From assembly GCA_041391225.1 (NCBI GenBank), contig JAWKOL010000027.1:1-64000 (forward strand): a DNA stretch of 64,000 nucleotides, written 5' to 3'. Numbering within the stretch: position 1 is the stretch's first letter; every line of letters begins with the position of its first letter. This document shows, one piece after another, positions 10,073 to 19,084 of the stretch. Source of the stretch: RI-153 sp041391225 (GTDB lineage Bacteria > Chloroflexota > Anaerolineae > Caldilineales > Caldilineaceae). The position numbers were made by a program, and so were the translations under genes. A model generated the notes under the pieces. It worked only from the letters and a program-made list of their open reading frames with translations, was not told the DNA's origin and ran no database searches.

Positions 10073-11842
10073 ATGAAACTTCTTCGCGCCTGGCGCATCG
10101 CATGGCTGACGCTCAGCGTCGGCCTCTTTCTTTTGGCGGCGAGCTACCAACTGGGATTGCCCGGCCTGCACTACGACGAAGCCAAAGAGGCCGGCGTCAA
10201 CGCGATGGAACTGCTCACCGGCGCACCGGTGACGGCTTTCCGCGACGCCACGATCCACCTGGGATCACGTGCGCTGCCGCTGATGGTGCAAGACTACATC
10301 GGTGCGCTCAACGTCTACCTTTCGCTGCCGTTCCTCGCCATCACGGGGATCGGCGTCCCCAACCTGCGCCTGCTGCCCATCGTCCTCGCCGTGGTGGCGC
10401 TACTCTGCCTCGAACGCGCCATCTCGGAATGGGTGGCCCTGCGCCGCGGCGATCTCACCACGAAAACATCGGAAACGACCGAGAATAGAACGCGGATTGG
10501 GCGGATTGGACGGATTGAGCAGATCAAAGCGGATTATTCAGATCTTTATCCGCCGAAATCTGCCCGATCCGCTCAATCCGCGTTCTATTTCCCTGCCACA
10601 GCGCCGATATCGCTTGCAGCGCTCTTTACGCTGACGATGCTGGTTGCGTCGCCCAGTTTTGTCTTCTGGAACCGGCAGGGGATCTTCGTCACCAACGCCA
10701 CGCTGGCGGCGGCGTACCTGGCGCTGTGGCAGGGGATTCGCTGGGTACGCACACGCCAGGATCGGGCGCTGATCGTGGCGTCCTTGGCGGCGGGGACGGC
10801 GCTCTACGCCAAGCTGCTGTCGATCTGGCTGGTGGGTCCGCTGGGCTTAATGCTGCTGATTGCCGGTCTGCGCATCCGTGGCGAAGACGGCAAGAAGCTG
10901 CTCTCTATCTCTACGGCGCTAAAGGCCGGGATCGCAATGCTCGTCCCCCTGATCCCGCTGCTGCTCTTCAACGTGCAGACGGGCGGCACCTTGCAGAGCG
11001 TAGGCGGCAACCTGGGGCAAAGCTACTACGGGGTGAACAACCTGGCCGTCGGCGCCAACCTGCCGGTGCGGCTTGGACAGCTTGTCGAGTCGCTGCGTGG
11101 GGGGCAGTTCTGGTACCTGGGCGGGCTTCATGCGAATGTCCTGGCGCCGTGGATTTGGGGTGGGCTGCTCGTTGGCGCCTTGCTCACACGGCGGGGGCGG
11201 CGGCTGGTGATCCTGCCTGCGCTGTTGATGGCGTCCACAGTGGCGCTCAGCCTGTTCACCGTGAGCGATCTCTTCATCACCCACTACGCGCTGCTCCAGC
11301 CGGTGACCGTGGCCGTGGGTGGCCTGAGCCTGGCCGCGCTGTTTGAGGCGTTGCGCACGTCTACGTGGCGGCGCGTGGCCACGCCCGCGGCGGTGGGCGT
11401 GCTGGCGCTGTGGCTCGTCCTCGATGTGACGGCGACGGTGGGCTATCACCGCGAACTGACACGCAGCGGCGGTCTGGCCGATCACGCCGACGCCGGCTAC
11501 CACCTGGCCTATCATCTCCAGTACAACGGCATGGGCGCGCCGATTGTCCTGGATTGGGGCATGGACGCGCCGGTGCGCTTCCTCAGCCGCGGGACGGTCC
11601 GCCCCATCGAGATCTTCGGCTACGATTCGCCCGCCGCCCCCGACGATGCCTTTGCGGCGCGGTTGCGCCCCTTCCTCGAAGACAGTCGCAACGTCTACCT
11701 CCTGCGCGCCCCTGAACAGACCGTGTTTCAAGGGCGGCGTGAGATCTTCCTCGCCGAGTGCGCCCGCCTGGGCAAGACGGCGGAGATGGTGGCGTCCTTG
11801 CACAGCGGGACGGCGCTTCCCTGTTCGAGATCTGGCGCGTAG
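10073..11842 (+). CDS. GT39/ArnT-like membrane glycosyltransferase carrying an in-frame palindromic repeat
   Basis: 589 residues, 10 or more predicted membrane helices. Near the start LPGLHYDEAKEAGVNAMELL carries the acidic DE motif after the first helix that marks GT-C polyprenyl-phosphate-sugar transferases, expected to move a sugar from a lipid carrier on the outer membrane face. A 102 bp palindrome (10486-10587) lies inside the frame and is translated as a basic insert containing NRTRIGRIGRIEQIKADYS, in a loop between helices; being 34 codons it preserves the frame. The gene is otherwise intact and ends the run begun at 6766. Confidence 0.75.
   Translation: MKLLRAWRIAWLTLSVGLFLLAASYQLGLPGLHYDEAKEAGVNAMELLTGAPVTAFRDATIHLGSRALPLMVQDYIGALNVYLSLPFLAITGIGVPNLRLLPIVLAVVALLCLERAISEWVALRRGDLTTKTSETTENRTRIGRIGRIEQIKADYSDLYPPKSARSAQSAFYFPATAPISLAALFTLTMLVASPSFVFWNRQGIFVTNATLAAAYLALWQGIRWVRTRQDRALIVASLAAGTALYAKLLSIWLVGPLGLMLLIAGLRIRGEDGKKLLSISTALKAGIAMLVPLIPLLLFNVQTGGTLQSVGGNLGQSYYGVNNLAVGANLPVRLGQLVESLRGGQFWYLGGLHANVLAPWIWGGLLVGALLTRRGRRLVILPALLMASTVALSLFTVSDLFITHYALLQPVTVAVGGLSLAALFEALRTSTWRRVATPAAVGVLALWLVLDVTATVGYHRELTRSGGLADHADAGYHLAYHLQYNGMGAPIVLDWGMDAPVRFLSRGTVRPIEIFGYDSPAAPDDAFAARLRPFLEDSRNVYLLRAPEQTVFQGRREIFLAECARLGKTAEMVASLHSGTALPCSRSGA
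10486..10587. repeat. Family R1 palindromic element, in-frame in a coding gene
   Basis: Perfect 14 bp inverted ends TAGAACGCGGATTG (10486-10499) and CAATCCGCGTTCTA (10574-10587), with further internal GCGGATT/AATCCGC pairing. Length 102 bp, a multiple of three, with no stop in the frame used. Relatives: 21667-21755, 32957-33050, 57155-57256. Confidence 0.9.
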
Positions 11843-11888
11843 AATAACCAAATTATCCCAAGAAAAATCCCAAATATCCCAAATCTGT

Positions 11889-11916
11889 TTGCGGTATTGC
11901 AGCGCAATGCTACAAT
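11889..11916 (+). promoter_or_regulatory. Candidate sigma-70-type promoter for the UbiA gene
   Basis: TTGCGG (11889-11894), 16-base spacer, TACAAT (11911-11916), 31 bases before the ATG at 11948. The spacer contains an ATTGCAGCGCAAT dyad, a possible operator. Confidence 0.45.
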
Positions 11917-11947
11917 AGGCCAACTTTTACTGTTCAGAGCAGAGACC

Positions 11948-12982
11948 ATGATCACCGACATCACACACAGCAACCCATCCAGAAAAGACACCACCGGCGA
12001 TCCATCGGCGGAACCACAAAAACGTCCACTGAATAGCTGGATGATCTTTGTGCGCCTCGTGCGGTTGCCGCTGCTACCGGCGCTGCTCACGCCGATCCTC
12101 TACGGCATCGGCATGGCCTGGTGGCAGACGTCGACGCTGCCTTTGGGAAAAGGTGGCCTTCTTGTGCTCTCGTCGGGCATGATGGGGCTGGCGCTGAACC
12201 TGCTCAGCCAGTATTTCGACTACCGCCGCTCGCTCCATGCCGAAAGCCTTACGCCAGATCGATCTGAAGGTGAACTACGGCGCTATGGCCAAACCGACGA
12301 ACTGGTGATGGACGGTTACCGTTGCCTGGTGGATGGTCAAGTGCGGCCTGGTACGGTGCGCAGCTTTGCCTACATCGCCTTGATGATCGCCGTCCTTGCT
12401 GTGGCGTGGTTGGGGGTTGTGGGTGGTTGGCCGCTCTGGTTTTTCGGCGCAGCGCAACTGGGCCTGATCGGCCTGTATTTTCTGCCGCCGCTACGCTATG
12501 GCAGCCGCTGGTGGGTGATAGACGATTTGGGATTGCTGCTGGCGATTGGCTATTTGCCCGGCATCAGCGCCTACTATGCGTACACAGGCAACATCACGCA
12601 GACAGTCCTATTCGGCGCGGTGACACCGGCTGTGCTGGCGTGGCTGGCCTTCGAATCGTACTCGCTCTACAGTTGGCACCGCGATTGGCGACTGCGCAAG
12701 AGGACGCCGGTGGTTGTGCTCGGCCCACGGCGAGCGCTCGACTTCGGCACGATATTGGGGCTGGTGGCATTCGTCGCCACGATTGGGTTGGTGGCTTTTG
12801 GCCTGCTGCCTGTGTGGGCGCTGTTTGTGCTCGGGGCGCTGGCCACTTTCCTCAGCGCCTACGCGCGCGGACATCGACAGACGATCCAACGCAGCGAGAC
12901 GTTGCAGACGATCCGGCTGTCGGCCACCGCCACGTTTCTCGCCGGCCTGTTGACCATCGGGGCGCTGATTATCGCCGGCTGA
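11948..12982 (+). CDS. UbiA-family prenyltransferase
   Basis: About 344 residues, eight to nine membrane helices. NLLSQYFDYRRSLHAE corresponds to the first Asp-rich motif (N-x-x-x-D family pattern) that binds prenyl diphosphate through Mg2+. The second Asp-rich motif is not clear-cut. Such enzymes attach isoprenoid chains to aromatic acceptors in quinone, heme or chlorophyll synthesis, or make other prenyl lipids; the acceptor cannot be told from sequence. ATG 11948 is chosen because the longer frame from 11897 would overlap the candidate promoter. Confidence 0.72.
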   Translation: MITDITHSNPSRKDTTGDPSAEPQKRPLNSWMIFVRLVRLPLLPALLTPILYGIGMAWWQTSTLPLGKGGLLVLSSGMMGLALNLLSQYFDYRRSLHAESLTPDRSEGELRRYGQTDELVMDGYRCLVDGQVRPGTVRSFAYIALMIAVLAVAWLGVVGGWPLWFFGAAQLGLIGLYFLPPLRYGSRWWVIDDLGLLLAIGYLPGISAYYAYTGNITQTVLFGAVTPAVLAWLAFESYSLYSWHRDWRLRKRTPVVVLGPRRALDFGTILGLVAFVATIGLVAFGLLPVWALFVLGALATFLSAYARGHRQTIQRSETLQTIRLSATATFLAGLLTIGALIIAG

Positions 12983-13038
12983 CACCACACCGGCGTCCCC
13001 ACCGCCGCATGTGGTCGAGTGACGATGGATCTGTCTTC

Positions 13039-13560
13039 ATGGCCCCCCTCACCCGTAAAGAATTCTACGATCTGGCCAAACGCTGTCGCGAGGAAGCGCT
13101 GGAATTGGCGCGCCATGATCAAAACCAGGTGAACCTCGCCCAATGTCGCCGCTACAACGAATGGTTGATCGAACTCAAGGGATACGACCAGCTTTCCCCA
13201 CAGTTGAAGACACTACGCGCGGCGCGCCCCATCAACCGCTGGATGGTGATGGGCGGCGCGTTTGGGATTAGCCTGCTCACAGCGGTGTTGTTGGGTGGTC
13301 AACTGGGCGCCAATGGCATGCGCTTGCTCAGCCTGGGCATCACCGCCACCTTGATCCTGCTCTACTTCTTGCCCGAAAGCCTGTACGGCACCACGGTGGA
13401 GATGCTGGAAGGGCGGGTTTTGCGTGTGGTGGAGACGCTGGAGAAACTGCTTTTCTCACGCCAGATGGCGCTGACCGAGGCCGCCTTTTTTCAGGTGAAA
13501 GACAATTTGGAAACGGCGCGGCGCGAACTGCGGCAGCAGATCCACCTGGCGCACAAGTAA
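13039..13560 (+). CDS. Small two-helix membrane protein, unknown
   Basis: 174 residues from ATG 13039 (an ATG at 13009 adds ten). A charged helical N-terminus (LTRKEFYDLAKRCREEALEL) precedes two adjacent membrane helices (about residues 70-110) and a C-terminal amphipathic, probably coiled-coil helix (ETLEKLLFSRQMALTE...ARRELRQQIHLAHK). No known family recognised. Confidence 0.55.
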   Translation: MAPLTRKEFYDLAKRCREEALELARHDQNQVNLAQCRRYNEWLIELKGYDQLSPQLKTLRAARPINRWMVMGGAFGISLLTAVLLGGQLGANGMRLLSLGITATLILLYFLPESLYGTTVEMLEGRVLRVVETLEKLLFSRQMALTEAAFFQVKDNLETARRELRQQIHLAHK

Positions 13561-13623
13561 TCTGGACGGTGGATGACCGACGACGGACAATAGACTACGG
13601 ACTACGATGGGCCACGAAATGGC

Positions 13624-13727
13624 GTAGAGAAGGACACGGATTTCAGGATTATCGGGACAGAAGAGAGACCAGATCCGCTGTTGTGATCTTCAAGTCCTGA
13701 TAATCCGCGCAATCCGTGTCCCTCTCA
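13624..13727. repeat. Family R5 palindrome (GGACACGGATT type)
   Basis: Left arm 13624-13657 (AGAGAAGGACACGGATT then CAGGATTATCGGGAC) pairs imperfectly with the right arm from 13694 (GTCCTGATAATCCGCGC, then AATCCGTGTCC). It lies between convergent genes and can act as a terminator for both. Relatives: 44443-44507 and a weak copy at 14806-14853. Confidence 0.75.
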
Positions 13728-13737
13728 ACGTGGATAA

Positions 13738-14763
13738 CTACAGTCCATGCCGACGCTTGACCGTGTCCAGCACAGCCGAAAAATCGCCTTCTTTGCCCTG
13801 TGGATTGCCCACCGGATCGCTGACGCCCCGCGCATCGCCTGCCAGGACACGCAACGTGGACAGGATGGCATGGGGCAACGTGTCCAGGTTGTACCCCCCT
13901 TCCAGCGTACAGATCAACCGCCCCCCACACAACTCCCCAGCCAACCCCAACAGCGTTTTCATCATCTCTGCGTAGCCTGTGATGCTCACGCGGTGTTGCG
14001 CCAATGGATCCATCCAGTGCGCGTCGTAGCCCGCGGAAACGAGGATAAACTGAGGCTGGAATCGCCGCGCCGCGGGGACGAGGATCTGTGTCAGCGCGGC
14101 CAGGTAGGCGGCGTCCCCTGCGCCCTCGGCCAAGGGGACGTTGATTGTGGCGCCTTCGCCTGCCCACACGCCGGTTTCGTCTACGTCACCGCTGCCGGGG
14201 TAGTACGGGTATTGGTGGATGCTGAAGAAGAGCACGCTGCCGTCGTCGTAGAAAATTTCCTGTGTGCCGTTGCCGTGGTGAACGTCGAAATCGACGATCA
14301 GCACCCGTTTCAGGCCGTGTGCCGCCTGTGCATGTCGGGCCGCTATCGCCACGTTGTCGAAAAGACAGAAACCCATGCCGCGGGGCGGGCAGGCGTGATG
14401 GCCGGGCGGGCGGATCAGCGCGAAACCGTTGTCGGTGCGGCCTTCACACACGGCGTCCACCAGATTCAGCAACCCGCCCACCGAGGACAACGCCACATCG
14501 TAACTGTCGTTGGTGACGTAGGTGTCGGCGTCGAGCATACCGCCGCCCGCCGCGCTCACCTGGGACAGCAGATCAACGTAACCGGCCGTGTGGACCGAGG
14601 TCACCGCCGCAAGCGGGGCGGGCGTGCAGTCGATGCGCGTCAGCCGGTCGAGGATGCCGTCCCGTTGCAGCAGATCCCATGTCCGCGCCAGGCGCCGGTG
14701 ATTCTCAGGATGGCCGGGGAGCGTGTGTTTCTCGTGATCGGGGTTGTACACGTATGCAGTCAT
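13738..14763 (-). CDS. Histone-deacetylase-family zinc amidohydrolase (acetoin utilisation/acetylpolyamine type)
   Basis: 341 residues. Motifs of class II HDAC-like enzymes: HPENHRRLARTW at the start, GFALIRPPGHHACPPRGMGFC with the HH active-site pair, DFDVHHGNGTQEIFYDDGSV with zinc ligands Asp and His, HQYPYYPGSG, and SAGYDAHWMDPL. They deacylate lysine or polyamine substrates using Zn2+. ATG 14763 is chosen for its AGGAGG ribosome site immediately upstream (14767-14774 complement); the longer frame to 14811 lacks one. Confidence 0.85.
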   Translation of the reverse strand: MTAYVYNPDHEKHTLPGHPENHRRLARTWDLLQRDGILDRLTRIDCTPAPLAAVTSVHTAGYVDLLSQVSAAGGGMLDADTYVTNDSYDVALSSVGGLLNLVDAVCEGRTDNGFALIRPPGHHACPPRGMGFCLFDNVAIAARHAQAAHGLKRVLIVDFDVHHGNGTQEIFYDDGSVLFFSIHQYPYYPGSGDVDETGVWAGEGATINVPLAEGAGDAAYLAALTQILVPAARRFQPQFILVSAGYDAHWMDPLAQHRVSITGYAEMMKTLLGLAGELCGGRLICTLEGGYNLDTLPHAILSTLRVLAGDARGVSDPVGNPQGKEGDFSAVLDTVKRRHGL

Positions 14764-14805
14764 TTTGCCTCCTGGTCGGACGAGAGATGTGGATCGGATC
14801 AAAAT

Positions 14806-14853
14806 GAACACAGATCAATCCGAAGAAATCCGCGTTTTCTCGATCCGTGTCCA
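14806..14853. repeat. Degenerate R5-like palindrome upstream of the HDAC-like gene
   Basis: ACACAGATC (about 14806) pairs with GATCCGTGT (about 14845) around an AATCCG...CGCGTT core. It lies in the 129-base gap between the HDAC-like and glycosyltransferase genes; no other signal is visible there. Confidence 0.4.
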
Positions 14854-14892
14854 CAAAAAACGCAGCCGTTGCGCAGTAAGTGGCAAGAATAT

Positions 14893-17070
14893 CTATTCCG
14901 TGATGCCGACCACACCGATGTCGACTTCGATGCCTGCGCCGTTGCCCGCAGCGTCGAGGACTTCCAACGGTTCCAGCGTGTCGGCGTCGTAAACAAGGAC
15001 CTTCAACGCGTAGTCGCCAGGGGGCAGGGCGGTGGGCAGGGCGAGCGAGTAGACGTTGAGCGGGCGATCTTCGCCGGTCCACTGGGCAGGGGCCAGGTGA
15101 CGGTCGTTGAGGACGCGCCGGTCGTCCTGGGCCAGTCGCCCGCCGTCGGCATTGTAGAGCGCCACCCGCGCCTTGAGCGGTCGGTCGATCACGTCGATCC
15201 CAGCCTGCCAACGGATAACGACAGGCAGCCGATCACCCGGCGTGGCCGCGGGCGGCGCAGAGATCGCCGAAATCTGCGGTCCGTTGCGCCAGCGATGTGT
15301 CTGCTCGCGCCACTCTTCGGCCAGGGCGAAATGCGTCGGCGGTGTCAGATCCCACCACTGCACCCAGTAGCCCTGGAAGTTCTGCTCCCCCGCGCGTTGA
15401 CCGTACTTGTCGAGCAAAAAGGTGACCGATCCGCGCGGGTCGGTGTCGCTCTCGAACCACTGCACCCAGAAGACGCGTTGCGCGTCCTCGGCCCACTCGC
15501 CCAACCGCTGATCGATTGTATTGATGTCCACGAAGAGGTAGCGGGCGGGCGCGTCCTCTGATCCTTGCGGCATCTCAGCGGGATCGATGGCGAAACGGTC
15601 GTAGTAAAAACCGAACGGGTACTTCTGATCCACCAAGATCACATCATCGGGGCCGGTCTCGGCGCGCAGCCAGTCGGCCAGCCCGGCGGTGTCCTCGCGG
15701 AAGAAGCGCGGATCGGTCAGATCCGCCCGCACCGCGAGGACCAGCCCCACCAGTAGCAGCGCCAGCCCGGCCAGGGGCAGCCAACGCCACAGACGTCCTA
15801 AGCGCGCGAGGGCGATGCCCAACAAGGCGAACAGCGCCGGTGTCACAAAACTGCTGTACCGAATGTTGAACGCCACGGTCCATCACCGCGACGTAGTAGA
15901 GGACGAGGCCGCCGATGAGCCAGGCAAGGAGGAAGGCGAGGGGCAAGGGGTGAGGGCGGATTGCGGATTTCGAGTTGCGGATTCGGAATCCGTTCCCAAT
16001 TGCGAAATCGGAGGCATGGCCGCATCCACTTTTGCTTTTTGCGCTTTGCCTTTTGCCTTTTGCCTTGTCCCAGCCATCCCCAGCCCTGCCACAAACACCA
16101 CCAGCACCGCCCACAGCCACCAATCACCCACGGTCACCGCGTCCCAGGCGTAGCCGCCGAGGAAACCCACCCAGTTCTGGCGCAGGTATTCACCCACGGT
16201 GGGGACGGTGAGATTCGGGTTGGCGTACGTGGGGATCTGGCGCAGCGCGATGGGCGCCAGCGGCAGCACAAGGACCGTCATCGCCAGCCCCGAAAGGATC
16301 ACCGTGCGCAGACGGCGCAGGCGACCTGGCCCCAGCAGCGCCAGCACGCCCCAGAACACATACCACGCCACGAGGATGAAGACGGCATTGTAGTGTGTGG
16401 CCAGGGCGAGGGCAGAGAAAAGCGTGAATAGGGATTGGGGATTGGGAACTGGGGACTGGGGATTGGACCGCGAGAAAGAGCGCGGGTGGCTGGACGCGCC
16501 AGATCGGCAACGACGGACTTATCCCCAAGCGCCAACCGCCGATTCCAGATCGCTAGAATCAGTCCCCAAATCCCCGTCCCCAGTCCCCAATCCCCACCCA
16601 CGCCATCGCAGCGGCGGTGAGCAGGGTGAAACTCAACGTGTACATGCGCGCTTCCTGGCTTTCGGCCAGCCACAACGGCGAGGACGGCGACGATCAGCGC
16701 CAACGTCCCCGCGCGGGGGCCGGCGATGCGGCGCGTCAGCGCGAAGACGAGAACGACGCCAACGATCCCCGCGGCCACGCTCAAGAAACGCCCCAAAGGC
16801 GACAAGCGCCAGGTCCATACCCATTTCGATGCCCAGAATGCGCTCAAGCGTGCAGCAGCCAGAAGTAGAGGGCGGTTGAATGTCCAACTCAGGCGCGCCG
16901 GCAATCTGGCCGAAGGGACGCAGCGCCACTTCGATGTTGCGCGCCTCGTCCCACCAGATGTTCTGGCGCGTGAGTGCGGTGAGGCGCAGGGCAAAGCCGC
17001 CCACCACGATCAGCAATAACAGCAGACGCATCCAGGCGGCGGAGCGCAATCGGCGCGGAGAAGGTTGCAT
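14893..17070 (-). CDS. GT39-like membrane glycosyltransferase, multiply frameshifted, with repeat insertions
   Basis: One large gene in several frames. The N-terminus (from 17070) has a membrane helix and QNIWWDEARNIEVALRPFG, the GT-C DE motif. Further pieces with membrane helices read on to 15876, and the last 327 codons (15876-14893) are intact: three helices, then a soluble domain with FGFYYDRFAIDPAEMPQG and a beta-sandwich tail. Two repeat clusters lie inside: 16437-16606 and 15955-16065. At least four frame changes, including one near 15880 just before AFNIRYSSFVTPALFALL. The start overlaps the ClC stop as TGATG, implying coupling. It could be a true pseudogene, but intact C-terminal coding favours sequence errors. 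Confidence 0.6.
15955..16065. repeat. GCGGATTGCGGATT / CAAAAGGCAAAAGG low-complexity repeat inside a coding region
   Basis: 15957-15995 holds GCGGATT-type words facing GGAATCCG, and 16030-16065 a CTTTTTGCGCTTTGCCTTTTGCC array. The ATCCGCAATCCGCAAT word recurs at 40900-40930 in another glycosyltransferase. On the coding strand it gives Lys/Gln/Ala- and Ser/Arg/Asn-rich sequence unlike the flanking membrane segments. Confidence 0.65.
16437..16606. repeat. Family R7 palindrome (GGGGACTGGGGATTGG) inside a glycosyltransferase gene
   Basis: Left arm 16437-16466 of ATTGGGGATT and ACTGGGGACTGG words faces a right arm 16569-16606 of AGTCCCCAAATCCCC and CCCAATCCCC words. Same family at 29846-29863, 40306-40340, 41281-41320, 41632-41665, 48075-48183, 49357-49622 and 57530-57712. 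Confidence 0.8.
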
Positions 17071-18896
17071 CAGACGATCCTGGATTGGACGAAGTTGTCG
17101 TCGTTTTCGTTTTCGGCCAGGTCGTGGTGCATATGACTCTGGAACTGATCCAGCACCGGATCTTCGCCCAGCAACAGGAGCACGTCGCCTTTGGTCAGGG
17201 GGCGGTTGACCGAGGGATTGAGGGCCAGATGGTGATGGACGTGGTCGTCGAAGGTGTGTTCTTCCATCAAGCCAATGACGTTGAGGCCGTAGCGGGCGCG
17301 GATCTGAAGATCGGCCACGGTTTTACCCGTCCACGCAGAGGGGACTTCCACGCGGCGTACGCTGTAGCCGGGCAGAATCTCGCGCTTCTCGTTGTGTTCA
17401 CGCTGTGTGCGGTAGATGCTGGTGTTGTGGGTGACAATCAGCGTCAGCACCAGCACCACCAGAGACGGCACCAGGTAGGTGGATCCGAAAAGCTCCACCA
17501 CCAGCAGCGTGGCCGCAATCGGCACATTGACGATGGAAACCAGGCTGGCCGTCACCGCGGGGATCATCAACTGCACCGGCTGCAAGCTGAACAACGGCGC
17601 AACTGCGGCCGCGATCATCGTCCCCAGGAAGATCGACGGCACGAGCAGGCCCGCCGATCCGCCGGCGCCGATGGTCGCCAGTGTGGCCAGCATCTTCCCG
17701 GCAAAGGCGATCAACGCCAATTGCACCGTCAACTCACCGGCCAAGGCAGCGTCGATGGTGGTTTCGCCCATGCCCAACACAAAATCCACGCCATGCCCAC
17801 TGGCCTGCGCCGCCAACACGCCGATGACGCCAGCCAGCAAGAAGCCGGTCAGGTTGCGCTGCACATCGTTGAAGCGGCCCGAGCGGAAAAAGCGCGAGGT
17901 TTGCGCACGCATCCAACTGAAGTAGACGCCGATCTGCGAGACGAGGATGCCCATGACCCCCAGCGCCACGTAGTATTCCACCGTCACCGGGGGGCGCGCC
18001 ACAAGGTGCAGATCGAACATGGTGACATGGCCCAAGAAGAGGCTGCTGAGGAGGAAGGCCACCAGCGAGGAAAGCAGTGCGTAGAGCAGTTTTTCGATCA
18101 CCGGGCGCCGACGGTACATCACTTCCACGGCGAAGAAGGCGGCGGCGAAGGGTGCGCCCAGCAGCGTAGCCACGGCGGCGGCGATGCCGCTGAGTTGCGC
18201 TGTCTGTAGATCGTCGGGGCTGTTGGAGCGCCACCAACGCCAGAAGCGGCGCAGCGGTCGCCAGCGGCGCATCATCAGAGCGCCGCGGCGCCGTGGCTTG
18301 AAAAGGCCTGCGGCGAGGCTTTCACCGATCAGGCCGACGCTGGCTTCCAGCCCGCCGCTGGCGCCACTGCCCAACGTGGCCAGCGTAGCCAGAAATTTGC
18401 GGAACGCCAGCGAGAATGTGGGCAATTGCCAGCGGACGGCCACGCCTTCTTCGCCCAGCAGCGCCTGTTCCAACGCCGGCTCCGACGAGTAATAAAGCGC
18501 GATGGCGCGCTCCAGGCCGTCACCTTCGACGTCGCGCAGGGGATGCAGATGACCATTGCTCTCGCGAAAGTGGACAGTGCTGGTGCGAAAGCCGCTGAAG
18601 AAGGTCATGATCAACACGCCGATGGCGAGCGGAACCCCGATCAACCACGGCGACGGGCCGGCGTCGACCCAGGCGGCCACCGTCTCGAACGTCCACGTGA
18701 CGCTGATCTTCAAGGCGATGACCACCAGCCAGACCAGGGCGCCAATCACAATAGATCGCGCAACCAGACGACGTTCACTGGCGTCGAAGTAGGCCGAAAA
18801 GATCTGATGAAACGAAAGGCGGTGTAGCGAATCAAGCAGGTTTGACACGGCGAATTTCCCAAATTCAGGCAGACACGAGGCAAGCGAGACAACCAT
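17070..18896 (-). CDS. ClC-family chloride channel/transporter with C-terminal TrkA_C-like domain
   Basis: 608 residues. The ClC core has LATLGSGASGGLEASVGLIG (GSGxSGG variant of the first anion-binding motif), a membrane-embedded region with GVDFVLG, GAGGSAGLLVPSIFLG (third motif) and about ten more hydrophobic segments. A soluble C-terminal region (about residues 490-600; VRRVEVPSAWTGKTVADL, LTKGDVLLLLGEDPVLDQF) resembles a TrkA_C/RCK regulatory domain that may bind ligands. Whether it is a channel or a Cl-/H+ exchanger is not clear. No good ribosome site precedes ATG 18896; the start could be further in. Its stop overlaps the next gene's ATG (TGATG). Confidence 0.82.
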   Translation of the reverse strand: MVVSLASCLPEFGKFAVSNLLDSLHRLSFHQIFSAYFDASERRLVARSIVIGALVWLVVIALKISVTWTFETVAAWVDAGPSPWLIGVPLAIGVLIMTFFSGFRTSTVHFRESNGHLHPLRDVEGDGLERAIALYYSSEPALEQALLGEEGVAVRWQLPTFSLAFRKFLATLATLGSGASGGLEASVGLIGESLAAGLFKPRRRGALMMRRWRPLRRFWRWWRSNSPDDLQTAQLSGIAAAVATLLGAPFAAAFFAVEVMYRRRPVIEKLLYALLSSLVAFLLSSLFLGHVTMFDLHLVARPPVTVEYYVALGVMGILVSQIGVYFSWMRAQTSRFFRSGRFNDVQRNLTGFLLAGVIGVLAAQASGHGVDFVLGMGETTIDAALAGELTVQLALIAFAGKMLATLATIGAGGSAGLLVPSIFLGTMIAAAVAPLFSLQPVQLMIPAVTASLVSIVNVPIAATLLVVELFGSTYLVPSLVVLVLTLIVTHNTSIYRTQREHNEKREILPGYSVRRVEVPSAWTGKTVADLQIRARYGLNVIGLMEEHTFDDHVHHHLALNPSVNRPLTKGDVLLLLGEDPVLDQFQSHMHHDLAENENDDNFVQSRIV

Positions 18897-19084
18897 CTAT
18901 TTTGCCACGTGGCAATGGGTTGTCCAAGTTGTGCAGACGCCCACGACACCCCTTACGTTTTGCGCGAAAAACGCTTCGCATCTACAGTTAGGCATATCTT
19001 CGCAACTCGTATACACGCGATACACGAACACGCGTACTATCCATCATCCGTACCCGCCCGCCGCAGATTCGACCAAAACAGCAC

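Noticed and set aside
13747..15561. 604-codon plus-strand frame across the HDAC-like and glycosyltransferase genes
   Set aside because: It spans two recognised minus-strand genes and the repeat between them; its composition is that of reverse-strand noise.
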